A program made the translations under genes and the position numbers. A model generated the notes under the pieces. It was given only the letters and a program-made list of their open reading frames with translations, did not search any database and was not told the origin of the DNA. DNA of 64,000 nucleotides, taken from positions 1 to 64,000 of the forward strand of contig CALNHX010003653.1 of assembly GCA_940337035.1 (NCBI GenBank). The letters are read 5' to 3'. Shown piece after piece: positions 31,650 to 42,199 of this stretch. Each line of letters begins with the position of its first letter. The stretch's first letter is position 1. Source of the DNA: Agriotes lineatus (lineage: Eukaryota; Arthropoda; Insecta; Coleoptera; Elateridae).

Positions 31650-33150
31650 TATTGTAGTGGATACGTGTGTATGATTTTTATTTAATTCAAGTATTGAAAC
31701 TTTTAACTTTTTACTAACTTTAACTTGAATTATACTTCACAATATACATGAGTACTCTTTCTCAGGATGTGGTTCGTCAAAATCTAGTTAGTTGTTTGTT
31801 ATTTTTATTTTCTAATATTGAATTATTTTATGCTAGTCGCTTGCTGTCAAATATTATGCAAAACACAGTGTTCAATGACACTTTTTAAATTAATATGACA
31901 GAACAAATTTCCTTACAAAGCTTTTATGATTCAATTAAATGTTATGATATGTAAGTCAATTCAATAATATTATAAATAACCTTTTTAACTGTCTTTTATT
32001 TTAGATAACCCCAGAAAATACTTGCCTTCGCCCACCTGAGTTCCTTATCCAGCAAACCAGCTTCAACTAACCCAGATACACATCTCTCTTGTATCCAAAC
32101 TGCTATACACCTCTGTCACAAAACACTGACCACCAATCAGACCGTTCTCCACTTGCTGCAACCCCGAAACTAGCAGACCATCACTCCCTCTCGAACTCCA
32201 ACTAAGCTGTCAGTACTAGAACCTTCCTGTATCCAAATCCTTCCTGGTAAGTAGCCTTCCAGTCAAAGTGGTAACCTTAAAGTATTCCTCCCTATGTCCT
32301 AGTCTCTCCATACACGACGTCCACAACCAGCATGTCTGCAACCTCCACCAACTCCACCTTCTGCCACAAACAAGTTATCTCTCGTCCTACGGTCCTCAGC
32401 ACTCAATCCCAGCCTCCAACATTCACCTCTTCTACCACAAGCCAGCTGCTCCTCGTCAAAACAGTGCCAAATCCCTCAGGTGTAGTACTCGAAAACTTCA
32501 AATGTCATTAACAATCCAAATTATGTAAATTTTATGAATTGTAATCCAACTACAATTAAACCATGTCCAAATCTTTCTTCTTACTTCTATGTCTTGTTAG
32601 TTAGCTCCAGTTTACCATCTCTTCATTTTTAAATCTTATTATTTTTATTCTTCATCAAATTCACTTTATATACCGTGCATAGTATTATTAAACCCTTTTA
32701 AATTGATTATAATAAATTAAATTAACTTAAGGGCACATTTATAATTTTATTTTCACCAAAATTAAATTTTACATCTGTTTTTAAATTTGTTATTCTAATA
32801 ATCCCCCCAATTTTTATCCTTATCCTAGACTACCATTATTCCTGCCTGCTACATTTTATAAATAAATTTGAATGTTGCTCACTTTATAAATTGTTACAAA
32901 TAGAATTTTATTCTGTCATATGCAACATCTAATTTTGTATTTATTGTTAATTTTTAATACCATCATCAAGTAGTACTCATTGTGAAATAACTTTCCTTAA
33001 AATGTTCTTTGAATCTTTGAGTTTTAATTATTATCCAATTAAATAAGCAATTATTTATACAATTTTCCACATCTTTTCATTTTTGATTCATGTAAATAAA
33101 TAACTGTATTTAATGTAATACATGACCTCTATATACCATAGCAATATATA
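31650..33150 (+). other. Unassigned insert with one splice-bounded segment
   Basis: This 1.5-kb stretch is not LINE, since LINE coding resumes only at about 34266, and is not matched elsewhere in the window. It contains a strong acceptor (TTTTATTTTAG, ending 32004) and a consensus donor (CTG then GTAAGTAG, 32247). The 242-bp segment between them is rich in C and T on this strand and has stops in all three frames. The rest is AT-rich. Confidence 0.4.
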
Positions 33151-33152
33151 TA

Positions 33153-34259
33153 CAGGGTGATTCAAATTAAGTGCGCACCATTGCTATCTTTGTTATTATT
33201 GACTTTACAAAGTAGGTTAAATTAGCAAACTAGTAGTGTTTCGGTGCTGATTAATATGCAATTAATAAAAAAACAATCGAATAACTCGTTGGCGACAAAA
33301 TTTATTTTTTTTTAAATGAAACACCCTGTATATTTTTCAAAAACTTGAAATAAAAATGAATTTGTGATATATGAAATAATAATGGTAAGCCACTAACACC
33401 CCATGAAGGAACTTGGTCTGCAAGGCGGAAGGTCAGTGCTTCCGTATCCTCGCTCTCACACCCGGCTGTAGCGTGTCAAATTCATGACACGTGGTGATGG
33501 TGGTGAAACACGCATTATACAACCGCATTATTACCCCTTGTTCTTGCGAACGCATGTCCACAATTATTTAAAGCGACTTGGGTAGGCCGCCCGCCAGGTA
33601 TCGATCTGGGATTTGAACTCCAGACTTCTGCACCGCAGTCCGATGCTCTAACCATTGAGCTACGCTGGGGCTGAATTTGTAATATAAAAATCTTAATACA
33701 CTATTGTCTTAAAATGAATACTAAAGAAGTTATAGCAAGTTTCAGTTTATAGATAAATGTATACATTATTCTACTGTCAAAATTCATTGCGGGCATGTTT
33801 TAAGTGTGATAACCAGAAAGAGTAACAAAACAATAATAAATAAATAAACAACACTAATTATTTTCGAACCAAACGTACGACAAATTGATTTTGACAGTTT
33901 TGATGTTTACGTTATTGTTTTTGTTTTTATTATATATTTTTCGTAAGTACGGTGTATCGTTGATATTTTTAAACTAAAATCTCCCCTAACTTCTTTAATA
34001 TTCATTTTAAGACAATAGTGTATTAAGACTTTTATATCACAAATTAATTTTTAATTCAAGTTTTTGAAATATATACAGGGTGTTCTATTAAAAAAACTAA
34101 AAGTTTTTAATTTTGTCGCAAACTCGTTATTCGATTTTAATTTTATTAATTGCATATTAATCAGCGCCAAAAACACTACTCGATTGCTAATTTAACCTAC
34201 TTTGTAAAATGAATAATAACAAAGATAGCAATGGTGCGCACTTAATTTGAATCACCCTG
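33153..34259. mobile_element. Long foldback element, 1.1 kb, TA duplication
   Basis: CAGGGTGATTCAAATTAAGT at the left pairs with the inverse ending ATCACCCTG at 34259; TA is at 33151-33152 and 34260-34261. The arms extend about 400 bp with substitutions. An inner ACACCCTGTATAT-type end (about 33321 and its inverse about 34075) suggests an older element within. A tRNA-derived SINE sits in the left arm. Confidence 0.85.
33366..33672 (-). mobile_element. tRNA-derived SINE
   Basis: On the minus strand the head (33672 to about 33600) has an A box TAGCTCAATGGTTAGAGCA and a B box GGAGTTCAAATCCCA, so Pol III transcription would run leftward. The duplication GAATTTGT lies at 33358-33365 and 33673-33680. 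The right arm of the foldback lacks this sequence, confirming the insertion. The tail ends in an ATTATTATTTCATATAT stretch. Confidence 0.85.
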
Positions 34260-34265
34260 TATATG

Positions 34266-34898
34266 TGGGGATATTAGGTCAGAGGTGCTAAAGAGGTTAC
34301 AAGATTAAGTAAGAAGATTACAAGTTTGGTTCGAACTAAATTAATTAAAAGTAAATGTAAATAAAACAAAAGGATGGGAGTTCCATGGCTGTTTCTCTCG
34401 GCGCCTCGTGATACGGCTATCACCGATATAGTTGGTCCCGGATGTCATAATAACATTATGACAGTCGTTAGTAGGGTTGGAATGCACAGCGACGCCTATA
34501 GTTGGCCTAACGGCTGTTGGCTGAGTGCGAAATAAATAAATAAATAAATAAAAAGCAATGTTAATTGGTAAGGAGAGAATGGTTAACGACTGGAAACTTG
34601 AGGGGTTTAATGTAAGAATAGATGATACGCAACTGGAGCTTGTAAAATCACATAAATACTTGGGATTTATAGTTGATAGGAAGTTAAACTTTTGGGAACA
34701 TATAGATTACATTTGTAAAAAAATAGTAAGAAATTAGGAGTGCTACATAGATGCAGCGGTTACTTCAGTAAAAATACGAGACTACATATTTATAATTCAT
34801 CTCATTTTCAATTTGGTGCCACAATTTTATATTTGGCAAGAAGGGGAGATATTAGCAGATTACAGCTGTTGTAAAATGAGAATAGGTAATATTAAAAA
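34266..34898 (+). pseudogene. LINE reverse transcriptase, C-terminal part
   Basis: EVLKRLQD and VNVNKTK (before the SINE at 34374), then MLIGKERMVNDWKLEGFNVR and KSHKYLGFIVDRKLNFWEHI (34560-34718) form the RT thumb region. GVLHRCSGYFSKNTRLHIYN and FQFGATILYLARRGDISRLQ follow in a shifted frame. The YLGF motif is the classical end of the RT domain. Copia interrupts it at 34904. Confidence 0.85.
34374..34553 (+). mobile_element. Short SINE-like element with AAAT tail
   Basis: A 180-bp GC-richer unit begins GGATGGGAGTTCC and ends in (AAAT)n then AAAAA. It is inserted in the LINE between coding stretches that join cleanly. No tRNA boxes are obvious, so the head type is open. Confidence 0.7.
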
Positions 34899-34903
34899 GG
34901 AAT

Positions 34904-35032
34904 TGTTGCTTTACATCAAAACAAGCGCCATCTGTAAAAACTATGTAAACTATGTATTATTTCCGGTTTGAAATAAAAGTTAGTTATGGACGAACTGTTG
35001 TCGTGTTTGCATGCGTGTCGCTCTGCTCAATA
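34904..35032 (+). repeat. Copia 5' LTR (129 bp)
   Basis: Starts TGTTGCTTTACATC directly after the GGAAT duplication and ends CTCAATA directly before the primer-binding site. This is short for a Copia LTR. The end is CAATA, not the usual CA, but the same TCAATA closes the element at 36318. Confidence 0.65.
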
Positions 35033-36318
35033 GGTTATGTGCCCAGGCAATTGAGTTCATAAAGAAGCTTTGCAGATTAAACACGTGTTCTAATTAACTC
35101 GCGGATATGGCCATGAATTTGTTAGCTAGTGTTCCGAAGCTAAAAGGCCGGGAAAATTACGCGGATTGGGCGTTCGCGGTAACGAACATGTTAGTGCTGG
35201 ATGACTTAAATGGTTGCGTTAATGGTGACGTAAAAGACGAGAACAAAGACGCAAAAGCAAAGGCGAAACTGGTTTTAACGATCGATCCCTCGCTTTACGT
35301 GCATATCAAGGAAGCGACAACAACAAAGGAAATGTGGACCAAGTTGCAAAAGCTGTTTGCTGACACCGGTTTTTCCAGGAGAATTGGGTTGTTGCGAGCG
35401 TTAATATCTATCAGGTTGGATGACTGTGATTCAATGGAGTCGTATGTTAATCAGCTTATGGAAACGGCGCAGAAATTAAAAGGCACAGGCTTTCAAATAG
35501 ACGACAAATGGATTGGTTCGTTATTATTGGCAGGTTTGCCTGAAAAATATGCACCAATGATAATGGCGATCGAACATGCTGGAATTGATCTAACGGCCGA
35601 CAGCATTAAAACAAAGTTGATGGACATGGAACCAGTAAGGAATGCAGGAAATGCATTTGTTGGCGGGAAGTTCAACAAAGGCAGGTATACAGCTGCAAGA
35701 AATGCGGATAGTTCAAATGCTACAAATGCAGGTAGTTCAAATGCAACTGTCAACAATGTCAAAATCATCAAGTGCTACAAATGTAAACAAGTGGGTCACT
35801 ATAAATACAAATGCCCAAATAAAAGTGACACAAAAACTTCAAATGCTTTTAGTGCGGTATTTTTAAGTGGACAATTTAGCAAGCAAGATTGGTACGTCGA
35901 TTCAGGAGCGAGTGTGCACTTAACAGTTAATAAAAGTTGGTTACAGAACATAACAACAAAAACTGAGTTAAATGAAATTGTGATTGCCAATAATCAAAAA
36001 CTATCGGTATCTTGCGCGGGTAATGTAAACATTGTCACAGTAGTAGGTGAAAATAATTATGATATAACTATAAGTAATGCTGTTTGTGTTCCCAGTTTGA
36101 CAACAAATCTTCTGTCAGTCAGTCAGCTGATTCGGAATGGAAATACAGTGAAGTTCGAAAAGAATGGTTGTAAAATTTACAATAAAGACAATGTGTTGGT
36201 AGCTACAGCTGATTTGTTGAACAATGTATATAAACTAAATGTCAAAGAAAAATATCAGTGTTTTTTAGCATCTTCAGCTGCCGTCAGCAGTGAAGTTTGG
36301 CATCAATTCAATTCAATT
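34904..36318 (+). mobile_element. Copia retrotransposon, internally deleted, GGAAT duplication
   Basis: GGAAT lies at 34899-34903 and 36319-36323. The 5' LTR is followed by the initiator-tRNA-type site GGTTATGTGCCCAG (35033), then gag and protease. The sequence then jumps to what looks like the last few bases of the 3' LTR (TCAATA). LINE coding continues directly after 36323. Integrase, RT and RNase H are missing. Confidence 0.85.
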
Positions 36319-36324
36319 CAATAG
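35107..36324 (+). CDS. Copia gag-protease, truncated polyprotein
   Basis: The 405-residue frame starts MAMNLLASVPKLKGRENYAD, a UBN2/Copia gag N-terminus (the L-x-G-x-x-N-Y-x-x-W motif binds in the capsid fold). A zinc knuckle CYKCKQVGHYKYKC is at about residue 222-235, and a protease active site WYVDSGASVHLT at about 263-274 with VCVPSLTTNLLSVSQL further on. The frame stops soon after EVWHQ, where GAG_pre-integrase (W-H-x-R-x-G-H) should begin. The stop comes from the deletion junction, not from a point mutation. In a whole element gag would package RNA and the protease would cut the polyprotein. Gag and protease are free of stops, so the copy is fairly young. Confidence 0.9.
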   Translation: MAMNLLASVPKLKGRENYADWAFAVTNMLVLDDLNGCVNGDVKDENKDAKAKAKLVLTIDPSLYVHIKEATTTKEMWTKLQKLFADTGFSRRIGLLRALISIRLDDCDSMESYVNQLMETAQKLKGTGFQIDDKWIGSLLLAGLPEKYAPMIMAIEHAGIDLTADSIKTKLMDMEPVRNAGNAFVGGKFNKGRYTAARNADSSNATNAGSSNATVNNVKIIKCYKCKQVGHYKYKCPNKSDTKTSNAFSAVFLSGQFSKQDWYVDSGASVHLTVNKSWLQNITTKTELNEIVIANNQKLSVSCAGNVNIVTVVGENNYDITISNAVCVPSLTTNLLSVSQLIRNGNTVKFEKNGCKIYNKDNVLVATADLLNNVYKLNVKEKYQCFLASSAAVSSEVWHQFNSIQ

Positions 36325-36878
36325 GAATAGGTATGCAAAAATTTATGATATATTGCGGACATTAAAATGGTGTGCAGTAGAAGAGATATGTGAAATGTGG
36401 GCGTTAACATTTATACATAAGATTAAAACAGGGGAAGTGTCCGAATATTTTAGTAACGTGTTCTGAACCTTCAATCAAGTTCATGCACACAATACTAGAA
36501 ATAAGGATAAATTTATATTAGATCAGAAAAACAGGAAAGACTCAAAAAATTAATTATTTTTCAAAACTTTAATCAGGTACAACACTTTACCAAATAGTAT
36601 TTGCAATCTAAATAGTAGATTATTTAAGAAACAACTAGTTAAGATCTACCAAAGAAAGTTCCAGTTTCCAGTTCTCTATACATTTCTTATATAGGTAACA
36701 GTTTTAAAGTACAAGTTTGTGTTATTATTTAGGCATAAGATAGGTTACTAGTATTAGCGGTTAGCCAGAATTTTTATTTTTTTACTTTGTACAATATTGT
36801 GACTACCTATAATAGTTGTGCAATAATGTAATTTGATATTATGTAGAAAAATTGCTAAATAAAGTTTATTATTATTAT
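36324..36878 (+). pseudogene. LINE C-terminal tail and 3' UTR
   Basis: The frame reads RYAKIYDILRTLKWCAVEEI, then FIHKIKTGEVSEYFSNVF and VHAHNTRNKDKFILDQ, the tail seen after the RT in CR1/Daphne-like LINEs (H-N-T-R-N motif). It is followed by a 3' UTR ending AATAAAGTTTATTATTATT. A SINE follows directly. Confidence 0.8.
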
Positions 36879-37035
36879 GCCGGGCTCGGCAGCTCAGTAG
36901 TAAAGTATTCTGGCTACTGATCTAAGGGTCGAGAGTTCGATTTCCTGTCCCAGTGTGGTTTATAAAAATAACAGCTATTGGTGTCTAAGGTACATACTTG
37001 GTGCTTGGAATGCTTAGATATTGTTCATAATAAAC
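36879..37035 (+). mobile_element. tRNA-derived SINE
   Basis: The head has an A-box-like GGCAGCTCAGTAGTAAAG and a B-box-like GAGAGTTCGATTTC; a body of about 80 bp and a CAAACAAACAAAAC tail follow. It is placed right behind the LINE tail. Confidence 0.7.
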
Positions 37036-37082
37036 AAACAAACAAAACATGTTATAACAGGATTCACAACCGACTCTAGTTA

Positions 37083-37311
37083 CAGTCGCGGCCAAAAAAA
37101 CCGGGACAGTTTCTTTGACCTAATTTTCAAAATGCGAAATGAACTGCTGACACTGACAATTCTAATTAATAAATGTCTTCAAAAGTTATTGTTTATTCTG
37201 AATAATACCTTTTGATGGCATTTATTAATTAGAATTGTTAGAGTCAGCACTTCTTTTCGAATTTTGAAAATTAGATCAAAAAAGCTGTCCCGGTTGTTAT
37301 GGCCGGGACTG
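37083..37311. mobile_element. 229-bp MITE (Tc1-like ends)
   Basis: CAGTCGCGGCCAAAAAAACC at the left and the inverse ending GGCCGGGACTG at 37311 pair over about 90 bp. TA flanks both ends. CAGT-type ends with GGCCAAAAAA recall Tc1 elements. The reading frame over it is an artefact of the palindrome. Confidence 0.85.
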
Positions 37312-37313
37312 TA

Positions 37314-39290
37314 TATATTTATTTAATTTCTTATCTCTACCCTTTTGTGCCCGTACTACAACCCTCTCCACTACCGGAAACCAGGGAGACTTACGAATTA
37401 ATTATCAGCGATTTAAGAGAGTATTAAAATGGAATGTTTTTGTCACTAGCTCTTCGACTATCATCCAATTTCTGCTACTCTCATAGTAGGTCTTTTGTAA
37501 TTGAGTAGGTCAATACGGCAATATGTGTCATGTGATTTAATAATTTGGAGCTTGTCTTTGATTTGGAGTAGAGATACTGTTATCATTGGTGTTTTAATAC
37601 AGTTATTAAGCATTTGCGAAAATTAAAGCGTAGAGTAACTACCATTTAACAATTGTTAGCCAGATGATGTATAGGTAGAGAATTTTGAGTAAATCGTTTC
37701 AGAACCTACCTGCAGTGTATCTGTAATGTTAAATGCGCGATTAACGGACGATCCCTGTGTCACAAGCTTATCAATTTAGTACACTACATACATATGGGAG
37801 ATTTGGTACAATTTTCAAACCTTCCGGGTGTAGAAACCAACAGCTTGTATTTTTGATCACATTCGGTATGTGGAGTATGTTGTATCATTAACATATTTCA
37901 ATAAGCAACTGATTGATAAGCATTTATAGTATGAATATCTCCTTTCAGAACTACAGTAAAACCTCAAGTGTAGCAACTGACGCAATAGTGACAAGGTGTC
38001 TTGTCTACTTCAGCTGATTTACACATCAGCGGCTCAAGTAAGCATATAAATAGACAGGTCTTACAAATTTTATTTTTGCAATAATTTGGTAGAATTCATG
38101 TCACTGTTATAATAATTCGTAAACGCGGGAAATTTAAACTTTTATTTTTAAAATTATCGGAATTCTTTTGCATATTAAGTGTTCAAGTTCATTGTTACGA
38201 AAATAATAGTAAATAGAACAACCAAGAATGCAATACATATTTTTATAATAATAAATTACAACAATACTAAAAGATTATACAAAATAAATACTGTATTAGA
38301 TTGTCTAATTATCAATTATTCTGTAGGTTAGTGCAAAATACTACAAAACAATGGAAAAAGACATTAAGATCACTTTTATTAACGCCAGTTTCATCATCTG
38401 ACTCCCAGCATTTTTCTACTCTTTAAATTGGATGAAAATATGTTTTATCTAGGAATCATAATTTTTTGTTCGCACCTAGTTTTTCGTTTTCATTTATTTT
38501 CTTTAAATAACTGGAATGCTACGCAACAATGTAATTTCTTTCCATGAGTTCTACAGTTCATTGAAATCCTATGAAAGATAGAATTTAGGGTTATATAAAT
38601 ATTTTCTTACAAAACATTATTAACATTACAAATAACTGTAACTGAGAGTAAAATTTTAAAAAACATTTAATACTTAACGATTTGAGGTTATCAACTCGAG
38701 CCGCCCAAAATTCAAAAATGAAGAAATAAACAATAACAAAAGTAACAAACGAAAAATTGCAGTACTAACAACAATTGACAAAGAACAAGAAAACTAATTG
38801 AGAACAGCACATGAAAACCTGGAAATTAGACACTTTCATCTGACGCTATAGCAAAGTGACTGCGTTTTTTTTTTGTGTGAATGTAAGAATGTCTCTGCGA
38901 GCTTGCGTTTTATTGCTTCTTTAGTTCCCCTTACTTGAATTTTAGATGTAGTTCACATATATTTTCCACGTTCTTTGTGTGCTTCGTGGTAGTATATGGT
39001 TCATTTGATTTTTATGGAACTTGCATTAGGCCGTGATTTTACTCATTTTTAACAGCGTAGGGTAGTACATCTATTTAGAAAAATGTCAAAATGACATTAC
39101 AATTTTTCGTAGGCTAGAGCTGTTGAAAGGACAGGTATTATACCAATGAGGCCATAATTATATATAACAGCAATGAGATAATGTGAACAAAAAACAGAAT
39201 GCTCAAGTAAGATAGCCATATAAAAAATATATTTTAGTAGGCATATTTAGTTCATATGTCATAATTAAAATCATATATGTATTATACATA
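37314..39290. other. Unassigned AT-rich stretch
   Basis: No gene, RNA or repeat recognised in about 2 kb. This is one of the least repeat-marked parts of the window. Confidence 0.4.
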
Positions 39291-39480
39291 TATTGCTAGT
39301 AGGGCCTCGGAACGACCGAACACATTACGGCGCCGACATAGTTTCACTTAGAGTATAATGCGTCTCGTGCGCATGCGTGAGAATTCGAACTCTGCCTTTA
39401 GAAGCGAATTTTAAACTTGACCACTTCCCCATTGGGTGGACGACGCCGCCACGCTTGCGCACAGCTCACCATTATACATT
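39291..39480 (+). promoter_or_regulatory. CpG-rich patch with an NRF-1/EWG-like site
   Basis: TGCGCATGCG (39368-39377) matches the palindromic core bound by NRF-1/Erect wing factors. It sits in a locally CpG-rich patch (ACGGCGCCGAC, GACGACGCCGCCACG) within AT-rich DNA. It could be a host promoter or an LTR remnant; no transcript start can be placed. Confidence 0.3.
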
Positions 39481-39814
39481 GAAAAGTTGCTTGCCTGTCT
39501 CACTTCCTTCGTGAGTTTCCCACTCATAGCCGCTACCAATATAGTAAGTATTACATATATGATTAAAATGATCGTTAAGCCTATTCAAATATTTGTTTCT
39601 GTGGATATCTCTTACTTACTCAAGCATTGCATTATATATTTTTATTCATGCTATCTCATTGCTGTTATACCACGTGATTCACTTATCTTGTCCACCTTTA
39701 CCTGTGAGTATTGCCACCCAAATTACAAATTTCGTAGTGGTATAAAATAAATTAGGTTAGTCCTATTAAGACTAATTTGGGAGCAGTATAAAGAGCATAA
39801 GAGTAAAACAAATA

Positions 39815-40430
39815 TACACGGTGTTGAAAAAAAGGGTAAAATATTTTACCCACTTATAGATCTCCTCAATACAAACAAAAATGTCCTAATAAACATGGGC
39901 CCAGAAACGCTTCGTTTCCGAGATACAAGGTGTTAAAAGTTTTTTTTTATTCGTTTTTTTATGTTATCTAAAAACGCTGTGAGCGATTTTAATGAAATTT
40001 TTAGAGTTTGTTTATAACTTTATGAGGTATCTTTTGGACCTATTACAATTGATCCCATTTAAAAATGCAACTTTTTTGTCTCCTAAGATTTTTTCAGATC
40101 TCGCTTCGTTTTCAAGAAAAAAATTAAAGCCCATATTTTTGCACGTCTCTGAACCTGTCAAGACAAACACTAAAATGCTTCAATATCTAAAAAACCCCTT
40201 AACCAATTTTAGTGAAACTTTGAAGGTCTACTGGTGTTATTAATGATCATGTTTTGGCACACTTAGATTTAAATTATTTATTCCAGGGGCGGCTGGGTTT
40301 TTTTTAAACTTTAACACTGTATCTCAGAAACAAAGCATTTTCGGACCTATGTTTATTAGGACTTTTTTGTATGAATTGATGAGATCTATAAGTGGGTAAA
40401 ATATTTTGCCCGTTTTTTTAACACCCTGTA
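39815..40430. mobile_element. 616-bp foldback MITE
   Basis: TACACGGTGTTGAAAAAAAG at the left pairs with the inverse ending ACACCCTGTA at 40430. The arms of about 130 bp share GGTAAAATATTTTACCCACT and CTAATAAACATGGG-type segments. The 83-residue frame inside has no recognisable domain. Confidence 0.8.
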
Positions 40431-41268
40431 TGTGGCAACCCTAGAAAATAAATCAATTAAAGATTTATTTATGGCGTAGACAATAAAAATAGGCTTGTCA
40501 ATGAGGAGATTGCTCACGTTGTAAAAAATAAGTAGTTATTTTCATTTATTAGCTAATATTTACAAATTCTAAAGTTGACAATTTTTGTAGGAGTACAAAT
40601 AGAATTGATCCCATTTAAAAATCTTTAATAAAATTGACACCTTACGGGTAGATAAGGTCACGGATTATATATATAATAAAATTGATAATCAACGTTTGAT
40701 ATTGCAACTCAAACAATAACCTTGTGCCTTAGATATGAACCTGCTTCCCGGGACGGATGGGCTGGGGTTCACCGGCCCGGGAAATGGTCCCAGAGAGGCC
40801 CAAGGTATATATGGGCTAAATATATTTTTATATCAGCCGGAAAAGTTTAATAGTTTTGAAATAATTAGAATAATACAACCATTTTGTAAACTTATGTTTA
40901 TTTGTATGTAATTGGACATAGGTAAAATGGGTAGTAGTAGAAAACGATTAAAAAATATATACGTTGTATGCTAAAAGTATTTTAAATCTGAACAATATTA
41001 ATATTTATGAAAACAAAATACTGAATTACATTAATATTATTAAATATCTTAAACAAACATAATTTTTCCGTTTTATGGCTTTCATAATGAGGTTGGGTTT
41101 ATGAAACTTTATAGTTGTTTATTTATAATTTGCCTAGTATAGTATCAACAGTAACATGGTTATTGTTATCCTTCTTAGAGTAATTATTAGGATTGAATAA
41201 TTATTAATTAAGCACTCTAAAATTGCATAAACTCACCCAAACAATTGACTCCACGCATTCCTGATAAA
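40431..41268. other. Unassigned stretch with a GC-rich palindromic patch
   Basis: Around 40738-40800 there is a GC-rich run with CCCGGGACGG and CCGGCCCGGGAAATGG in AT-rich DNA. No gene is seen. Confidence 0.4.
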
Positions 41269-41272
41269 ATAT

Positions 41273-42199
41273 TGTAACGGCCTGGCGATCAGGCAGCTGC
41301 AGACTTATGAGTCACCGCCGCTGAGACGGTCTTGGAGCCAGCTGCGGGCAGATGAGTCATGTTCCAGACGCCTCGAGAAGCGACCTTGCAGCCAGGTGCA
41401 AGGGATGACTCACGCTTTCGGGAACGCGCTCGGGGTCAACACACGCGAATGCTGGAACATACGAGCGAAGTCTGGATTGTTCTATAGCTCGTTTCACTCT
41501 GACTATGCAGTACAGAGAACATACGACAATGTTATTTAAAGGCAAACTTCGCTTGCTGCGTTGACGCTTGTAGACCGCACTCAGGTATACTCAAAGAAAT
41601 TTTAAATCTTCGTGTAAGCTGCGAAAGGCAGGTATAGGTAGAGGCAACAAAAAGGGTTTACTTCAACAAGGTATTAACAAATAAGCCGATTGCAATACAA
41701 AAGGCGGATTTATTATGATTGACGTCTTCGTGTTCAGTTTTAAGCGTCTTGCTGGGGAAATATGGCAATACTGTAGCCCTATCCCTGTACACTGCATAGT
41801 CAGAGTGAAACGAGCTATAGAAGGAAATTATTCGGAGATATAAATACGCGCCGCCGGATAGACAGTTCAGTTCTCATCGAGTTCTCATCCAGTTCTCGTC
41901 AGACTCGAAGCGCGCGTGATATAAACGAACCGTGTGTATATAACCCTAGTGAAATAAATAACTAATAAATATAACCATATAAATCCTTAATGTTTAAGTC
42001 GTGAATAAATAGTCACATAAATTAAATAGTTGATGTTTAATCCAGCGCATATAAATAAATAGTGTATCGTTGCTAGATATAGTTCGTAGTTTAAGTAATT
42101 CGTGTGTTTGTAAATAATAATAATTACTCGTTGTAAATAAATGTTTAATGCAAGAAGCGTCGCATAATTTTTAAATAGCCCGAACATAAAAACGTAACA
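41273..42199 (+). mobile_element. Solo LTR (927 bp), ATAT duplication
   Basis: Ends TGTAACGG and CGTAACA, with ATAT at 41269-41272 and 42200-42203. It is a Gypsy-type solo LTR. Inside, a 31-bp segment around CTATAGCTCGTTTCACTCTG (about 41481) is repeated in inverse orientation at about 41787-41820. It carries its own promoter. Confidence 0.85.
41839..41872 (+). promoter_or_regulatory. LTR core promoter: TATA box plus initiator
   Basis: TATAAATA (41839-41846) stands 30 bp before an arthropod-type initiator TCAGTT (41867-41872). TCTCATCGAGTTCTCATCCA follows downstream. The spacing is that of a standard Pol II promoter. Confidence 0.65.

Larger units (their letters stand above)
26110..36878 (+). 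mobile_element. LINE (CR1/Daphne/Jockey-like) copy split by at least six insertions
   Basis: One LINE can be followed left to right through the insertions. Endonuclease C-terminus: 26130-26260. Linker: 26260-26631 and 29874-29911. RT start: 30488-30970. RT core: 31000-31391. RT end: 34266-34373 and 34554-34898. C-terminal tail: 36324-36560. The 3' UTR ends in AATAAAGTTTATTATTATT at 36878. The frame resumes at nearly every junction once the insert is ignored. The 5' end is missing. Internal stops show the LINE itself is also dead. Confidence 0.85.

Noticed and set aside
33590..33672. Functional tRNA gene
   Set aside because: Boxes A and B are present, but the unit continues into a SINE body with target duplications and sits inside a foldback arm.
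39436..39750. 104-residue frame with hydrophobic segments as a membrane protein
   Set aside because: Hydrophobicity is expected in AT-rich random frames; no homologous motif or gene structure seen.
41357..41545. 62-residue minus-strand frame as a gene
   Set aside because: It is entirely within the solo LTR and has no domain.
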